64,000 nt of DNA, from the NCBI RefSeq assembly GCF_000373565.1, contig NZ_KB891831.1, forward strand, positions 187,330 to 251,329. The letters are read 5' to 3'. The notes beneath the pieces were generated by a model that was not told the DNA's origin, ran no database searches, and saw only the letters and a program-made list of their open reading frames with translations. Below, piece by piece: positions 9,640 through 18,791 of the stretch; positions within the stretch are counted from its first letter, which is position 1; the number at the start of each line of letters is the position of its first letter. Source of the DNA: Streptomyces sp. HmicA12 (GTDB lineage: Bacteria; Actinomycetota; Actinomycetes; Streptomycetales; Streptomycetaceae). The translations under genes were made by a program, and so were the position numbers.

Positions 9640-11787
9640 TCACCCGGTGGCGTCGGCGAGCGCCAGCTCGTGGAGGCGGTCCGGCGGGCCAGGCCGCGCG
9701 TAGTACCAGCCCTGGGCCGTGTCGCAGCCCAGTTCCCGCAGCTGCTCGGCCTGCGCGCCCGTCTCGACGCCCTCGACCGTGACCGCGAGATCCAGGCTGT
9801 GGGCGAGCGAGACGATGCCCTCCACGATCTTCAAGTCGACCGGGTCAGCGGGGAATTGCTGCATGCCCTGGGTGAAGGAACGGTCCAGCTTGAGGACGTT
9901 CACCGGGAGGCGGCGGAGGTTCGCGAGGTTCGAGTAACCGGTGCCGAAGTCGTCGAGCGCTATGTCGACGCCCATCTCGGAGAGCCTGCGCAGGGGCTTG
10001 AGCAGGTCGTCGTCGGCGCCGATCAGCGCCGACTCCGTCACTTCGAGACAGAGGGCGCCCGGTTCGAGGCCCGAGCGCTCCAGGATGTCGACCGTGTCGG
10101 CGACGAGCCCGGGGTGCGTGAGCTGCATCGGGGACAGGTTGACGTTGATGCGCAGGGGGCCCGCCTCCGCATGGCGCTCCTGCCAGACACAGGCCTGGCG
10201 GACCGATTCCTCCAGGACCCAGCGCCCCAGCGGCACGATGAGGCCCGTGTGCTCGGCGAGCGGGATGAAGCGGTCCGGGCCGAGCACCCCGTGCTGCGGG
10301 TGCAGCCAGCGGACCAGGGCCTCGGCGCCGCGCACGCTGCCGTCGCCGAGGTGGACGAGCGGCTGGTACTCGATGAAGAACTCGCCGCGGTCCAGGGCGG
10401 CGGGCAGCGCCGTCGTCAGGCCGTGCCGGGTGATCGCGCGGGCGTCGGCCTCCGGGTCGGCGAGCTCGAAGCGGTTGCCGCCCGCGGACTTGGCCCGGTA
10501 CATGGTGATGTCGGCGCTGCGCAGCACCTCGGCGGCGCTGCGGTCGCCGACCGGGCCCTCGACGATGCCGATCGAGCCGCGCACCGTGAGCTCACGGCCG
10601 TCTATGCGGATGGGAGTGGCCAGCGCGTTCATGATGCGGCCCGCGAGCTCGTCGACCTCCGCCTCGGTGTCGCGGCCCGTGGTCAGGGGCACGAACTCGT
10701 CGCCGCCGAGCCGCGCCACCATTTCCCCGCGCGCGGTGGCGCAGGACTGGAGGCGGTCGGCGACCTCGACGAGGAGCCGGTCGCCGACGGCGTGACCGAG
10801 GCTGTCGTTGATGGTCTTGAAGCCGTCGAGGTCCAGGTAGCACAGGCCGAACCGCGCGCCTTCGCCCGCGCCGAGCACCTTCTCCAGGCGTTCGAAGAAC
10901 AGCGTGCGGTTGGGGAGGCCGGTCAGCGCGTCGTGCGTCGCCTCGTAGCGCAGGCGCAGGTTCAGCAGGCGGCGCTCGGTCGTGTCCTCCATCAGCGCGA
11001 GCTGGTACTGCGGGACGCCGTCCTTGTCGCGGAGCAGCGACACCGTCAGGTTGGTCCACAGCGCGGTGCCGTCGGGGCGGTAGAACGCCTTCTCCACCCG
11101 GTAGTGCTCGCGCTCGCCCCGCACCAGTTCCTGGTAGAGGTGCCACACCTGCGGGGCGTCGTCGGGGTGCGTCCAGTCGCGGACGTTGCGGCCGCGCAGC
11201 GTGCCCTCGTTGCCGCCGAACATCCGCACCAGGGCGTCGTTGACCTCCAGCACCGTGCCGTCGAGCGCGGCGATGCCGATACCGATCGCGGCGCCGTGGA
11301 ACACCGCGCGGAACCGGGCCTCGCTCGCGTGCAGCGCCTCGGCGACGGCACTGCGGGCGTTCAGCGCGGCCCGCGAGATGGCCTCCTGCTCGACGAGGGT
11401 GCGCTCGCGCAGCGCGGCGGCGAAGCCGGCGGCCACGGTGTGCTGGATGCGGGCGCAGCGGGCCCGCAGATCGTCCTCGCGCTCGGGGCTGTTCGCCTCC
11501 TCGCCGCAGTACAGGACGAGGTACGCGTCGACGACGTCGAGGGTGCGGCTGAGCGCCTCGGGGTCGGTGCAGTGCGCGTCGACGAGGGCGGCGCCGACCG
11601 CCTGCCCCTGCGCGGCGTCCAGGGTCCGCGCGGCCAGCGCTTCGCGCAGTCTGCGGGCGAGCGGCACGAGTTCCTGCTCGAACTCGGGCCTGGTCAGGGA
11701 CGTCGCCGTCACCGGGAAGATGGCCCGGCTCCAGATCGTGGCGAACCTGCGCAGTCTGTCTTCCGGTCCGCCCGGCTCTTCGCTCAC
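9640..11787 (-). CDS. rmdA: PAS-GGDEF-EAL bifunctional c-di-GMP enzyme, RmdA-like
   Basis: The protein is 715 aa. An uncharacterised N-terminal helical region (about 1-150) is followed by PAS/PAC (about 155-275), a GGDEF diguanylate cyclase domain with intact GGDEF at 361-365, and an EAL phosphodiesterase domain with EAL at 489-491. The EAL domain also has DDFGTGYSNL and a conserved KLDRSF. No RxxD inhibitory site sits five residues before GGDEF; the corresponding positions read ARGE. In Streptomyces, c-di-GMP holds BldD in its active form and delays development. RmdA (SCO0928) has this domain order and neighbourhood (recollection). The GTG at 11787 overlaps the methyltransferase stop as GTGA, implying coupling. 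Confidence 0.88.
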   Translation of the reverse strand: MSEEPGGPEDRLRRFATIWSRAIFPVTATSLTRPEFEQELVPLARRLREALAARTLDAAQGQAVGAALVDAHCTDPEALSRTLDVVDAYLVLYCGEEANSPEREDDLRARCARIQHTVAAGFAAALRERTLVEQEAISRAALNARSAVAEALHASEARFRAVFHGAAIGIGIAALDGTVLEVNDALVRMFGGNEGTLRGRNVRDWTHPDDAPQVWHLYQELVRGEREHYRVEKAFYRPDGTALWTNLTVSLLRDKDGVPQYQLALMEDTTERRLLNLRLRYEATHDALTGLPNRTLFFERLEKVLGAGEGARFGLCYLDLDGFKTINDSLGHAVGDRLLVEVADRLQSCATARGEMVARLGGDEFVPLTTGRDTEAEVDELAGRIMNALATPIRIDGRELTVRGSIGIVEGPVGDRSAAEVLRSADITMYRAKSAGGNRFELADPEADARAITRHGLTTALPAALDRGEFFIEYQPLVHLGDGSVRGAEALVRWLHPQHGVLGPDRFIPLAEHTGLIVPLGRWVLEESVRQACVWQERHAEAGPLRINVNLSPMQLTHPGLVADTVDILERSGLEPGALCLEVTESALIGADDDLLKPLRRLSEMGVDIALDDFGTGYSNLANLRRLPVNVLKLDRSFTQGMQQFPADPVDLKIVEGIVSLAHSLDLAVTVEGVETGAQAEQLRELGCDTAQGWYYARPGPPDRLHELALADATG

Positions 11788-12620
11788 GCCTTGCGCCCCA
11801 CTCCCACATAGCCCGCGAATGTGTACGGGTCCGCGTCCTCGACGTCCTGCGCCGCGTTCTCGGGCCGCCACACCGGCATCGGGACGATGCCGGGTTCGAC
11901 CACCTCGTACCCCTTGAAGAACCGTGCGATCTCTTCGCGGCTCCGCATGATCAGCGGATTGCGGACATCGTTCCGGTAGACGTCGACCGCGCCGTCGGCC
12001 TGCTCGGTCGCCAGCTGCACTCCCTCCCAGGAGGCATGCGTCACGATCAGCATGCTGCCCGGAGCGAGTGCCTCGCTGAGTTCGGCCACGGCCCCGTACG
12101 GGTCGTCGGCGTCCTCGATGAAGTGCAGCACGGCGACCAGGAGGAGCGCCACCGGCCGCTGGAGGTTCAGGAGTTCGCCGACCTCGGCGCTGTGCAGGAT
12201 CTCGCGCGGCCCGCGCAGATCGGCCGCGACGACGGCGGTGTCCGGGTTCCCCTCCAGGACCGCCCTGCTGTGCGCGATGGCGACCGGGTCGTGGTCGACG
12301 TAGACGACCCGGGAGCCCGGTCTCGCCCGCTGGGCCACCTCGTGGACGCTCCCGAAGGTGGGGATGCCGGAGCCGATGTCGAGGAACTGGTCCACGCCCT
12401 GGTCCGCGGCGTACCGCACGGCCCGCCGCATGAACGCCCGGTTCGCCTGCATGATCCTGGGCAGGCCCGGCATGAACTCCATGGCCTTGCGGGCGGCTTC
12501 CCGGTCGACCTCGAAGTTGTGCGAACCGCCCAGGTAGTAGTCGTAGATCCGGGACACGCTGGGCACCGTGATGTCGATGCCCTGCGGTGCCCAGGCGGGT
12601 CGCTCCATCAGTCTCTCCAA
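11784..12620 (-). CDS. SAM-dependent methyltransferase, DUF574 type
   Basis: The protein is 278 aa. An N-terminal PSVSRIYDYYLGGSHNFEVD signature is typical of the large actinomycete DUF574 family. It is followed by the SAM-binding glycine loop QFLDIGSGIPTF (about residues 78-89) and an acidic YVDHDPVA segment. Members are mostly uncharacterised; a few methylate small molecules. MERLMERPA gives two starts (12620 or 12608). It precedes and overlaps the GGDEF-EAL gene by 4 nt, so both come from the same messenger, but no functional link between them is known. Confidence 0.87.
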   Translation of the reverse strand: MERLMERPAWAPQGIDITVPSVSRIYDYYLGGSHNFEVDREAARKAMEFMPGLPRIMQANRAFMRRAVRYAADQGVDQFLDIGSGIPTFGSVHEVAQRARPGSRVVYVDHDPVAIAHSRAVLEGNPDTAVVAADLRGPREILHSAEVGELLNLQRPVALLLVAVLHFIEDADDPYGAVAELSEALAPGSMLIVTHASWEGVQLATEQADGAVDVYRNDVRNPLIMRSREEIARFFKGYEVVEPGIVPMPVWRPENAAQDVEDADPYTFAGYVGVGRKA

Positions 12621-12783
12621 GGCGTAGGCGAGCCGGTGTTCGAGGCGAGGCTACTGATCAACCGACAAAGGAGCGAGTCAAAACGGAAATTGACCGTCCG
12701 TTCTCGGTCACTGCCTCCGGCACGTGCCAATTGGCGACGATCCGAAACCACCCCGAAACCATCTCTTTCCCAACCGAAAAGAA

Positions 12784-12836
12784 CCGGTCCGTTCCCGCCG
12801 CATGACCATCACTTGGCCACGCGGGGAACGGACCGG
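12784..12836 (-). terminator. 13-bp perfect hairpin downstream of the repeat lipoprotein
   Basis: Arms CCGGTCCGTTCCC (12784-12796) and GGGAACGGACCGG (12824-12836) flank a 27-nt loop. It lies 80 nt past the lipoprotein stop on the − strand, in the 296-nt gap before the methyltransferase. Terminator is the favoured reading. The long loop and symmetric CCGGTCCG half-sites would also suit a protein-binding site. Confidence 0.55.
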
Positions 12837-12916
12837 CGATTCGCCAAATCCCTGACGACTCTACTGCGAGCCGCTCGCCGGACGCACCGGCCCCTCCTGG
12901 GTTGTTACGTGTTGTA

Positions 12917-13882
12917 TCACTTCGCCGCGCCCACCGGCTTTCCGTCCGGGGCGGCCGCATACCAAGTTCCTCCGACGCCCTGGCCGTTGGTGTCACCCGG
13001 CTTCTTGTCGCCGGAGAAGGTGTAGACGGGCCAGCAGTTCAGCGTCTGTTGCTTGGAGCCATCGGGCCTGGTGAACGTCATGTAACCCTTCAAGGGAATG
13101 TCCTTGGTGTCGTTCTTCGCGACCGGCGCGACGGCGGGCCACTTCTGCGCACACGCGCCCACGCAGTTGGACTTGATCGGCCATGCCGAGTCCTTGAGGA
13201 ACCGGTAGACGGTCATGCCGTTCTTGTCCACGACGATCTCGCCGAGCTTCGGGTCCTTGCGGGTCGAGAGCCCCGCGAGGTCCGCGGGTTCGGCCGCCGC
13301 GGCCGGGCTCGCCTTCTTGCCGTCGGGGGCGGCCGCGTACCAAGTCCCTCCGACCCCCTGACCCTTGGCGTCGCCAGGACTGGTGTCCATGGCGTACCGG
13401 TACATCGGCCAGCCCGCGACGGTGAGCTGCTTGGTGCCGTCCGCCGCGGTGACCTGGCCGAGCAGCGACGGGTCGACACCCGTGACGGCCTTGGCACCGC
13501 TCGCGGGGACCGCCGGCCAGGTCTTCAGGCACGCGGCGTCACAGTTCGACTTGGGCGGTTCTGCGGTGTCCTTGTCGAACCGGTAGAGGGTCATCCCCGC
13601 GCTGTCGGTGAGCACCTTGCCGAGCTTCTTGCTGTCCCACGCGGCGAGTTGGCCCGCCGATTTGCCCTTGGCCGCGGGGCTCGCGGAACTGTCGCCGGAC
13701 GAGCCGTAACCGTCCGAGCCGTACGCGCCGTCCGCCTGGGGCGCGTCGGCCGCGTTCGCCGCGTTGTCCACGTTCTGCCCGTTCGCGCTCTGGTCTCCCT
13801 TGTCCTGACCGCACGCCGTCGTGAGCGCCAGCAGGGCCGCAGCTGTCGCTACGAACGAGGCGCTCCGCCAGGAGGTCTTCAT
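12917..13882 (-). CDS. Secreted-repeat lipoprotein (Lipoprotein_15/COG4315 type)
   Basis: The protein is 321 aa. The ATG at 13882 has a GGGAG Shine-Dalgarno, and the signal peptide ends in a lipobox-like LTTACG. A Gly/Ser/Ala-rich linker leads into two homologous units at about 90-185 and 205-310. Each unit has LGKVLTDSAGMTLYRF- or LGEIVVDKNGMTVYRF-like starts, a paired-Cys CDAACLKTWPAV/CVGACAQKWPAV segment, and ends in GVGGTWYAAAPDGK. The paired Cys could form disulfides or bind metal. The family is widespread and of unknown function on the outer face of the membrane. Its location upstream of the methyltransferase/rmdA pair matches S. coelicolor SCO0930 as I recall it. Confidence 0.88.
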   Translation of the reverse strand: MKTSWRSASFVATAAALLALTTACGQDKGDQSANGQNVDNAANAADAPQADGAYGSDGYGSSGDSSASPAAKGKSAGQLAAWDSKKLGKVLTDSAGMTLYRFDKDTAEPPKSNCDAACLKTWPAVPASGAKAVTGVDPSLLGQVTAADGTKQLTVAGWPMYRYAMDTSPGDAKGQGVGGTWYAAAPDGKKASPAAAAEPADLAGLSTRKDPKLGEIVVDKNGMTVYRFLKDSAWPIKSNCVGACAQKWPAVAPVAKNDTKDIPLKGYMTFTRPDGSKQQTLNCWPVYTFSGDKKPGDTNGQGVGGTWYAAAPDGKPVGAAK

Positions 13883-14100
13883 CGTCAACTCCCGCATGTT
13901 GCTTGGGTGTTGCGAGACCCGGTCGGGTCCGCACATGGCTCTAGGTACGAGCGGGGGCGGCAGGTGCGTTCAACGCTGTTCAAGATTTCTGGCGCGGCCC
14001 GGCGAGCGCGGGGCGAGGGGGCTCAAACGCCGAGTGCTCCCACTACCCACCTTCGGGGCATTTCGCGGCAACCACCGAGTGCCGGCCCGCGACGCCGCTC

Positions 14101-14679
<579 letters not shown>

Positions 14680-14697
14680 ACCTTTGTGGAGTAATCG

Positions 14698-15459
14698 ATG
14701 TCGGAATGGCTTGTTCTCGCCCTCGCCATGGTCGCCGTGTGCGCCATCGTGCTGGTCGTCCAAGTGCTGCAGCAGCGCAGAATCGGCGACGACGACGATC
14801 CGTCGGAGACCCCGGACGTGATCGAGTACATGACGATGATGATCGGGGTGGTCTACGCGATCGTGCTGGGTCTGGCCATCGCGGGCGTGTGGGAGGCCCG
14901 CAGCGCGGCCCAGGACCACGTCCGCAACGAGGCGCAGGCGCTGCACGAGATCCACGAACGCGTCCGGGTCTACCCGCCCGACGTCCGGGAACGGATCCGC
15001 GGGGATGTCGACGCCTATGTCAGCCATGTCGTCACCACCGAGTGGAAGGCGATGCGTTCCAAGGGCGAGCTGACGGACAAGGGCACGCAGCTGCTCGACA
15101 CGGTGCGCCACGACGTCACCGACTACGAGCCGAAGAACGACTTCCAGGCCCAGGCCTACCAGCCGCTCGTCGACCAGGTCACCGCCGCCGACGACGCGCG
15201 CAACGCCCGCGCGGACTCCACCGGCGCCACCATGCCGGGGGTCGTCTGGTTCGGCCTGATCGTCGGCGGGCTGGTCACGATCGGCATGATCTTCGCCCTG
15301 CAGATCCGCCGCACCCCGCGCGAGCTGATCCTCGCCGGACTCTTCTCCGCGCTGATCGCCTTCCTGCTCTTCCTCATCTGGGACTTCGACGCGCCCTACA
15401 GCCGCGGCGTCGCGGCGACGGCCGAGCCGTTCCTGATGCTCTTTCCGGGCGCCGGCTGA
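14698..15459 (+). CDS. DUF4239 (bestrophin-like) membrane protein
   Basis: The protein is 253 aa. An N-terminal TM helix (WLVLALAMVAVCAIVLVV) is followed by a second (MTMMIGVVYAIVLGLAIAGVW), then a long soluble, charged helical region. Two C-terminal helices (VVWFGLIVGGLVTIGMIFAL and ELILAGLFSALIAFLLFLIW) complete a four-helix layout that fits DUF4239. The family is distantly compared with bestrophin channels, but no activity is established. A GTGGAG Shine-Dalgarno precedes the ATG. It is close behind the proline-rich gene. Confidence 0.85.
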   Translation: MSEWLVLALAMVAVCAIVLVVQVLQQRRIGDDDDPSETPDVIEYMTMMIGVVYAIVLGLAIAGVWEARSAAQDHVRNEAQALHEIHERVRVYPPDVRERIRGDVDAYVSHVVTTEWKAMRSKGELTDKGTQLLDTVRHDVTDYEPKNDFQAQAYQPLVDQVTAADDARNARADSTGATMPGVVWFGLIVGGLVTIGMIFALQIRRTPRELILAGLFSALIAFLLFLIWDFDAPYSRGVAATAEPFLMLFPGAG

Positions 15460-15628
15460 CGCCGACGGGCCGACGGGTCCCCTGTACGGCCCATACAGAT
15501 GCCCCGTTCGTACGACACCGATCGCGCCCATAAGGGGGTGTCCCTAGCGTTTCCGGCAGCGAGGTGCTTGTCCCAAGCCAGCGGAACCGGTCCGCAGCTG
15601 CTCCTCGTGGACCCGGAGGAACTCCACC

Positions 15629-16135
15629 ATGATCGCGATACGCACCGCTTCCGCAGCTGCGCTCGGTCTCACCGTCCTGTCGCTCACCGCACCGTCCGCG
15701 GCGGCGAAGGAGTCCGATCCGTTCCAGGTCAGCGTCTCCCCCACGACGATCGCCGCGGGCGGTCAGGTCGCGCTCTACGCGAGCGGCTGCAACGGCGACA
15801 CGACCGTCTCGGCCGGGATCTTCGACAGCGTCACGATCGGCAACGGCAGCGGTCAGCGCAACGCCACCGTCGACTGGGACGCCAAGCAGGGCGCCATGTA
15901 CACGGTGAAGTTCTCCTGCTCCGGCGGAGGCAGCCGCACCGTCGACCTCACCATCGCGTCCGGCAGAACCGATCCGACACCGCCACCCGTCCATCACGGA
16001 GTGAAGGCCGGCATCGGCGGCAGCCTCGGCGGGTTCGACCTGCACGAGATCGGCCTCGGCGCGGCGCTGATCGCGGGTGCGCTGGGGTCCGCGTACTACT
16101 TCTCGCGACGCCGCACCGGAGACGGCGACGCCTGA
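15629..16135 (+). CDS. Exported protein with C-terminal anchor, possible sortase-linked substrate
   Basis: The protein is 168 aa. A signal peptide (ASAAALGLTVLSLTAPSAAAK) is followed by a beta-rich domain of about 80 residues (VSVSPTTIAAGGQVALYASGC) with a second Cys further on. A HHGVKAGIGGSLGGFDL linker, a TM helix (GLGAALIAGALGSAYYF) and an RRR tail end it. It is paralogous to the convergent protein at 16258-16749 and shares the SVSPxxxxxGGQV opening and Gly-rich pre-anchor segment. No LPxTG or LAxTG is present. A class F sortase gene lies about 1 kb away. A GGAGG precedes the ATG. Confidence 0.8.
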   Translation: MIAIRTASAAALGLTVLSLTAPSAAAKESDPFQVSVSPTTIAAGGQVALYASGCNGDTTVSAGIFDSVTIGNGSGQRNATVDWDAKQGAMYTVKFSCSGGGSRTVDLTIASGRTDPTPPPVHHGVKAGIGGSLGGFDLHEIGLGAALIAGALGSAYYFSRRRTGDGDA

Positions 16136-16146
16136 CGGACACCCGC

Positions 16147-16194
16147 ACGGGCCGGTGCCCCGAAGACCGCAGGGTCTTCGGGGCACCGGCCCGT
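16147..16194. terminator. 22-bp perfect hairpin between convergent genes
   Basis: Arms 16147-16168 and 16173-16194 are fully complementary around a GCAG tetraloop. It is centred between the convergent genes at 15629 and 16258 and is almost certainly a bidirectional factor-independent-type terminator, although it has no U-tract. Confidence 0.85.
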
Positions 16195-16257
16195 TCACGT
16201 GCGGCGCGGGCCCCGTGAAGGGGGTCGGGGCCCGCCCTGCCCGTCTTCTCGGAGGCG

Positions 16258-16749
16258 TTACGCCTTGCCCTCCGCACGGCGGCGCATCCAGAACACGCCG
16301 CCGCCGATCAGCGCCGAGGCCACCAGCGCCCCGCCGATCGCCATGTCGGTGGTGGTCGCCCCGGTCTCGGTGGCACCGCCGAGACCACCGCGCACCCCAC
16401 CGTGGATGACGGTGAACGCGGCCGGTCTGGTCAGGGGCGCGCCCTGGCAGCTGACGCTGACGTCGTGCGCGCCGACGTTGGCGCTGTCGTGCACGGTGGC
16501 CGTCCCGCTGGCCTGGCTGCCGCCCGGGACCGCGCTCAGGTTGATCGTGCCGAAGGCGTCGGACGACGCCGTGCTGTTCGACTGGCACTTCGTCCCGTCG
16601 ACCGACACGGTCACCTGGCCGCCGCGCGGGACGACGCTGGGCGAGACGGAGAGGTTGGTCGGGTCCTCCCAGGCCGACGCGGCGGGGGCGGCGAGTCCGA
16701 CGACGGCGACCGCGGCGGCGGACACCGCCAAGGCACGGGTGGTACGCAT
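16258..16749 (-). CDS. Exported protein with C-terminal anchor, paralogue of the 15629 gene
   Basis: The protein is 163 aa. A signal peptide (ALAVSAAAVAVVGLAAPAASA) precedes an Ig-like or beta-sandwich region (LSVSPSVVPRGGQVTVSVDGTKC) with a second Cys (VSCQG) that could pair with it. A Gly-rich HGGVRGGLGGATETGATTTD spacer, a TM helix (AIGGALVASALIGGGVFWM) and an RRR tail follow. The layout matches the gene on the other side of the 22-bp hairpin, so the two are probably an old duplication now convergent. ATETG could be a variant sorting motif, but it is not LPxTG. A GGAGG precedes the ATG at 16749. Confidence 0.8.
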   Translation of the reverse strand: MRTTRALAVSAAAVAVVGLAAPAASAWEDPTNLSVSPSVVPRGGQVTVSVDGTKCQSNSTASSDAFGTINLSAVPGGSQASGTATVHDSANVGAHDVSVSCQGAPLTRPAAFTVIHGGVRGGLGGATETGATTTDMAIGGALVASALIGGGVFWMRRRAEGKA

Positions 16750-17098
16750 GGAAATCCTCCGCGGAAGGCGTCCCCGGGGAACGGTCCCCGGGACTTTCGG
16801 CGAGAACGCCTCCCAGACGAACCCTCAGATGCCGTGCGCACAGCCGCATTTCGGGAATCGGCCGTCCTGGTGAGCCGACACACCGGAGGAATTCCCCGAG
16901 AAGGGATATCACCGCAGGTCACGGACCGTCAGAAAATTCCTCGGAGTGGCACCTCGGATGGCTCACCGGCATTCCGAAACGCCCTTCCGGCGGCCACCCG
17001 TTCGCTCTTGCCCCGTCGCTGGGTGTGCGCGGCCGACTTAGCGTGCTGGTACGCGCAACGGATCCGGTCTCGCCGCCGTTTCCAGAGGGGATGAGCGA
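16750..17098. other. 349-nt divergent intergenic region
   Basis: This region separates the − strand anchored protein from the + strand sortase, so it must hold promoters for both. A GC dyad (CCCCGGGGAACGGTCCCCGGG) lies near 16773-16793. AGAGGGG at about 17084-17090 serves the sortase ATG. I see no convincing ORF or repeat otherwise. Confidence 0.5.
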
Positions 17099-17758
17099 AT
17101 GTCCGACGCAATGCTGGAAGAGGAGGAGCAGCCGAGAAAGCGCGCCCCCTGGGGCGTGATGGCGCTGGTGCTGCTCACCGGTCTCGCCCTGATCCGCAAT
17201 GGATCGGGGGAATTCGACATCGGGCCGCCACAGCCCGCCTCGGCCGCTGCCGCGGACACGAGCGCGCCGGCCTGGGCCACGTCGAAGGCACCGGAACCGC
17301 TGCCGTTCTCCCAGGTGGACCGGGTGCGCATCCCGGCGATCCGGGTGGACGCGCCGGTGATGCCGGTCGGCCTCGACGCGGAGGGCTGGGTGGACGCGCC
17401 ACCGCCGCAGGACCCGAACCTGGCAGGCCTGTTCTCGGGTGCCGTGTCACCGGGCGAGAAAGGGACGGCCGTCATCGTCGGGCACGTCGACAACATGCAG
17501 GGCCCGGCGGTGTTCTACGGCCTCGGCTCCCTCAAGAAGGGAAACCACGTCGAGGTGAAACGGAAGGACGGAAAGACGGCCGTGTTCCGGATCTACGGTC
17601 TGGAGGTCTTCGAGAAGTCGAAATTCCCCGGCAAGAAGGTCTACGGATCCACCGGCGCACCGGAGTTGCGGGTCATCACCTGTGGCGGCGGCTTCTCGAA
17701 GCAGCACGGCTACGACGGGAATGTCGTGGCCTTCGCCCGCCTGGTGTCCGTGCGCTGA
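17099..17758 (+). CDS. Class F sortase
   Basis: The protein is 219 aa. A cytoplasmic acidic N-terminus, one TM helix (about residues 17-33, PWGVMALVLLTGLALI), a 40-residue linker and then the sortase beta-barrel follow. The catalytic triad is visible as His129 in IVGHVDN, Cys195 in VITCGGGF and Arg214 in AFARLV. This matches the class F group common in actinobacteria, membrane-bound transpeptidases that cleave a C-terminal sorting motif and attach the protein outside the cell. Streptomyces developmental sortases are class E, so this is a separate system. Nearby exported proteins with C-terminal anchors are candidate substrates by location only. Confidence 0.9.
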   Translation: MSDAMLEEEEQPRKRAPWGVMALVLLTGLALIRNGSGEFDIGPPQPASAAAADTSAPAWATSKAPEPLPFSQVDRVRIPAIRVDAPVMPVGLDAEGWVDAPPPQDPNLAGLFSGAVSPGEKGTAVIVGHVDNMQGPAVFYGLGSLKKGNHVEVKRKDGKTAVFRIYGLEVFEKSKFPGKKVYGSTGAPELRVITCGGGFSKQHGYDGNVVAFARLVSVR

Positions 17759-17795
17759 GCGCGCGGTCCCGGCGGGCGCCCGTACGGGGTGCGGG

Positions 17796-18647
17796 TCAGG
17801 CGAGTCGGCGGCGCGGAACCGTGACGCGGTATCCGTCGTCGAGCAGCGCGGGCAGATACTCGCGCAGCGCGGCGACGCTCTGCGACCGGTTGCCGCCGGC
17901 GTCGTGGTTGAGGACGATCACACCGGGTGCCGCCCCGCCGAGCACCCGGGAGACGATGGTGCCGGTGCCCGGGGTGTTCCAGTCGAGGGTGTCGACGGTC
18001 CAGGCGAGGGGTTCCATGCCGAGCTCGGCGCCGAGGCGGAACGCGGCGCGGTTCCACGCCCCGTAGGGAGCGCGGAACCAGGCGGGCGCCTCGCCGACCG
18101 CGTCCTCGACGACCTCGCAGGTCCGCTCGATCTCGGGCCGCATCCCGGACCGGGTCATCCGGGTCAGCAGCGGGTGCGTCCAGGTGTGGTTGCCGATGAC
18201 GTGGCCGTCGTCGGCCATCTCGCGCAGCAGGTCCTTGTTCTCGACCGCCATCTCGCCGCACACGAAGAACATCGCGCGGACGTCGTGCTTGCGCAGGGTG
18301 CGCAGGATGTCGGGGGTGTACCGGGGGTCGGGGCCGTCGTCGAAGGTGAGCACCATGGCGCGGTCCCCGCGCTCGAAGTCCCAGTTGAGGATCGGCTCGT
18401 GACGGACCTTCAGCGGGGCGCGGGCGGCACGCTGCGGACCGTATCCGGCGATCGGGCTGAGCCGGTACGCGGACGGCTTGAGCGGGCGGGCCGCGGGGGC
18501 TCCGGCGGCGGGCGCGGCGCCCGGGCCCGGGCCGGTCGGTGCGGCGGCCCGGTCGGTCGCCGTGCAGCCGGTGAGGGCGGCCAGACCGACGGCGGTGAAG
18601 CCGCGCAGCAACGTACGGCGTCCTGGCGGCATCTGAGGGGTTGTCAT
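17796..18647 (-). CDS. Polysaccharide deacetylase (NodB domain) lipoprotein
   Basis: The protein is 283 aa. The N-terminus has a twin-arginine-like RRTLLRG and a lipobox LTGC (Cys about 28), so it is an exported lipoprotein. The CE4 NodB domain begins near residue 95. Motif 1 is TFDDGPD, motif 2 is HTWTH with the two metal-binding His, motif 3 is RAPYGAWN, and later motifs are DTLDW and VLNHD. Such enzymes remove N-acetyl groups from cell-wall glycan or chitin-like polymers. It converges with the sortase gene across 37 nt, extending the local envelope theme. It is divergent from the universal stress gene. Confidence 0.92.
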   Translation of the reverse strand: MTTPQMPPGRRTLLRGFTAVGLAALTGCTATDRAAAPTGPGPGAAPAAGAPAARPLKPSAYRLSPIAGYGPQRAARAPLKVRHEPILNWDFERGDRAMVLTFDDGPDPRYTPDILRTLRKHDVRAMFFVCGEMAVENKDLLREMADDGHVIGNHTWTHPLLTRMTRSGMRPEIERTCEVVEDAVGEAPAWFRAPYGAWNRAAFRLGAELGMEPLAWTVDTLDWNTPGTGTIVSRVLGGAAPGVIVLNHDAGGNRSQSVAALREYLPALLDDGYRVTVPRRRLA

Positions 18648-18791
18648 GCTTCATCCGTCACACGGTGTCGGCGCGGTGGCGCACACCACCACCGGTTGGG
18701 ACGCGCGAAAGCACCCGTTCAGCGGCGGCGCCCGGTGGCGGCCGGGCGCCCCGCCGCTCCCCCTACCTGGGCTTTCCGTTAGCCTCTGGCC

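Noticed and set aside
12666-12780. Relatively AT-rich stretch in the methyltransferase/lipoprotein gap, considered as foreign DNA
   Set aside because: It is short and consistent with a promoter region; no integrase, repeat or att-like pair is present.
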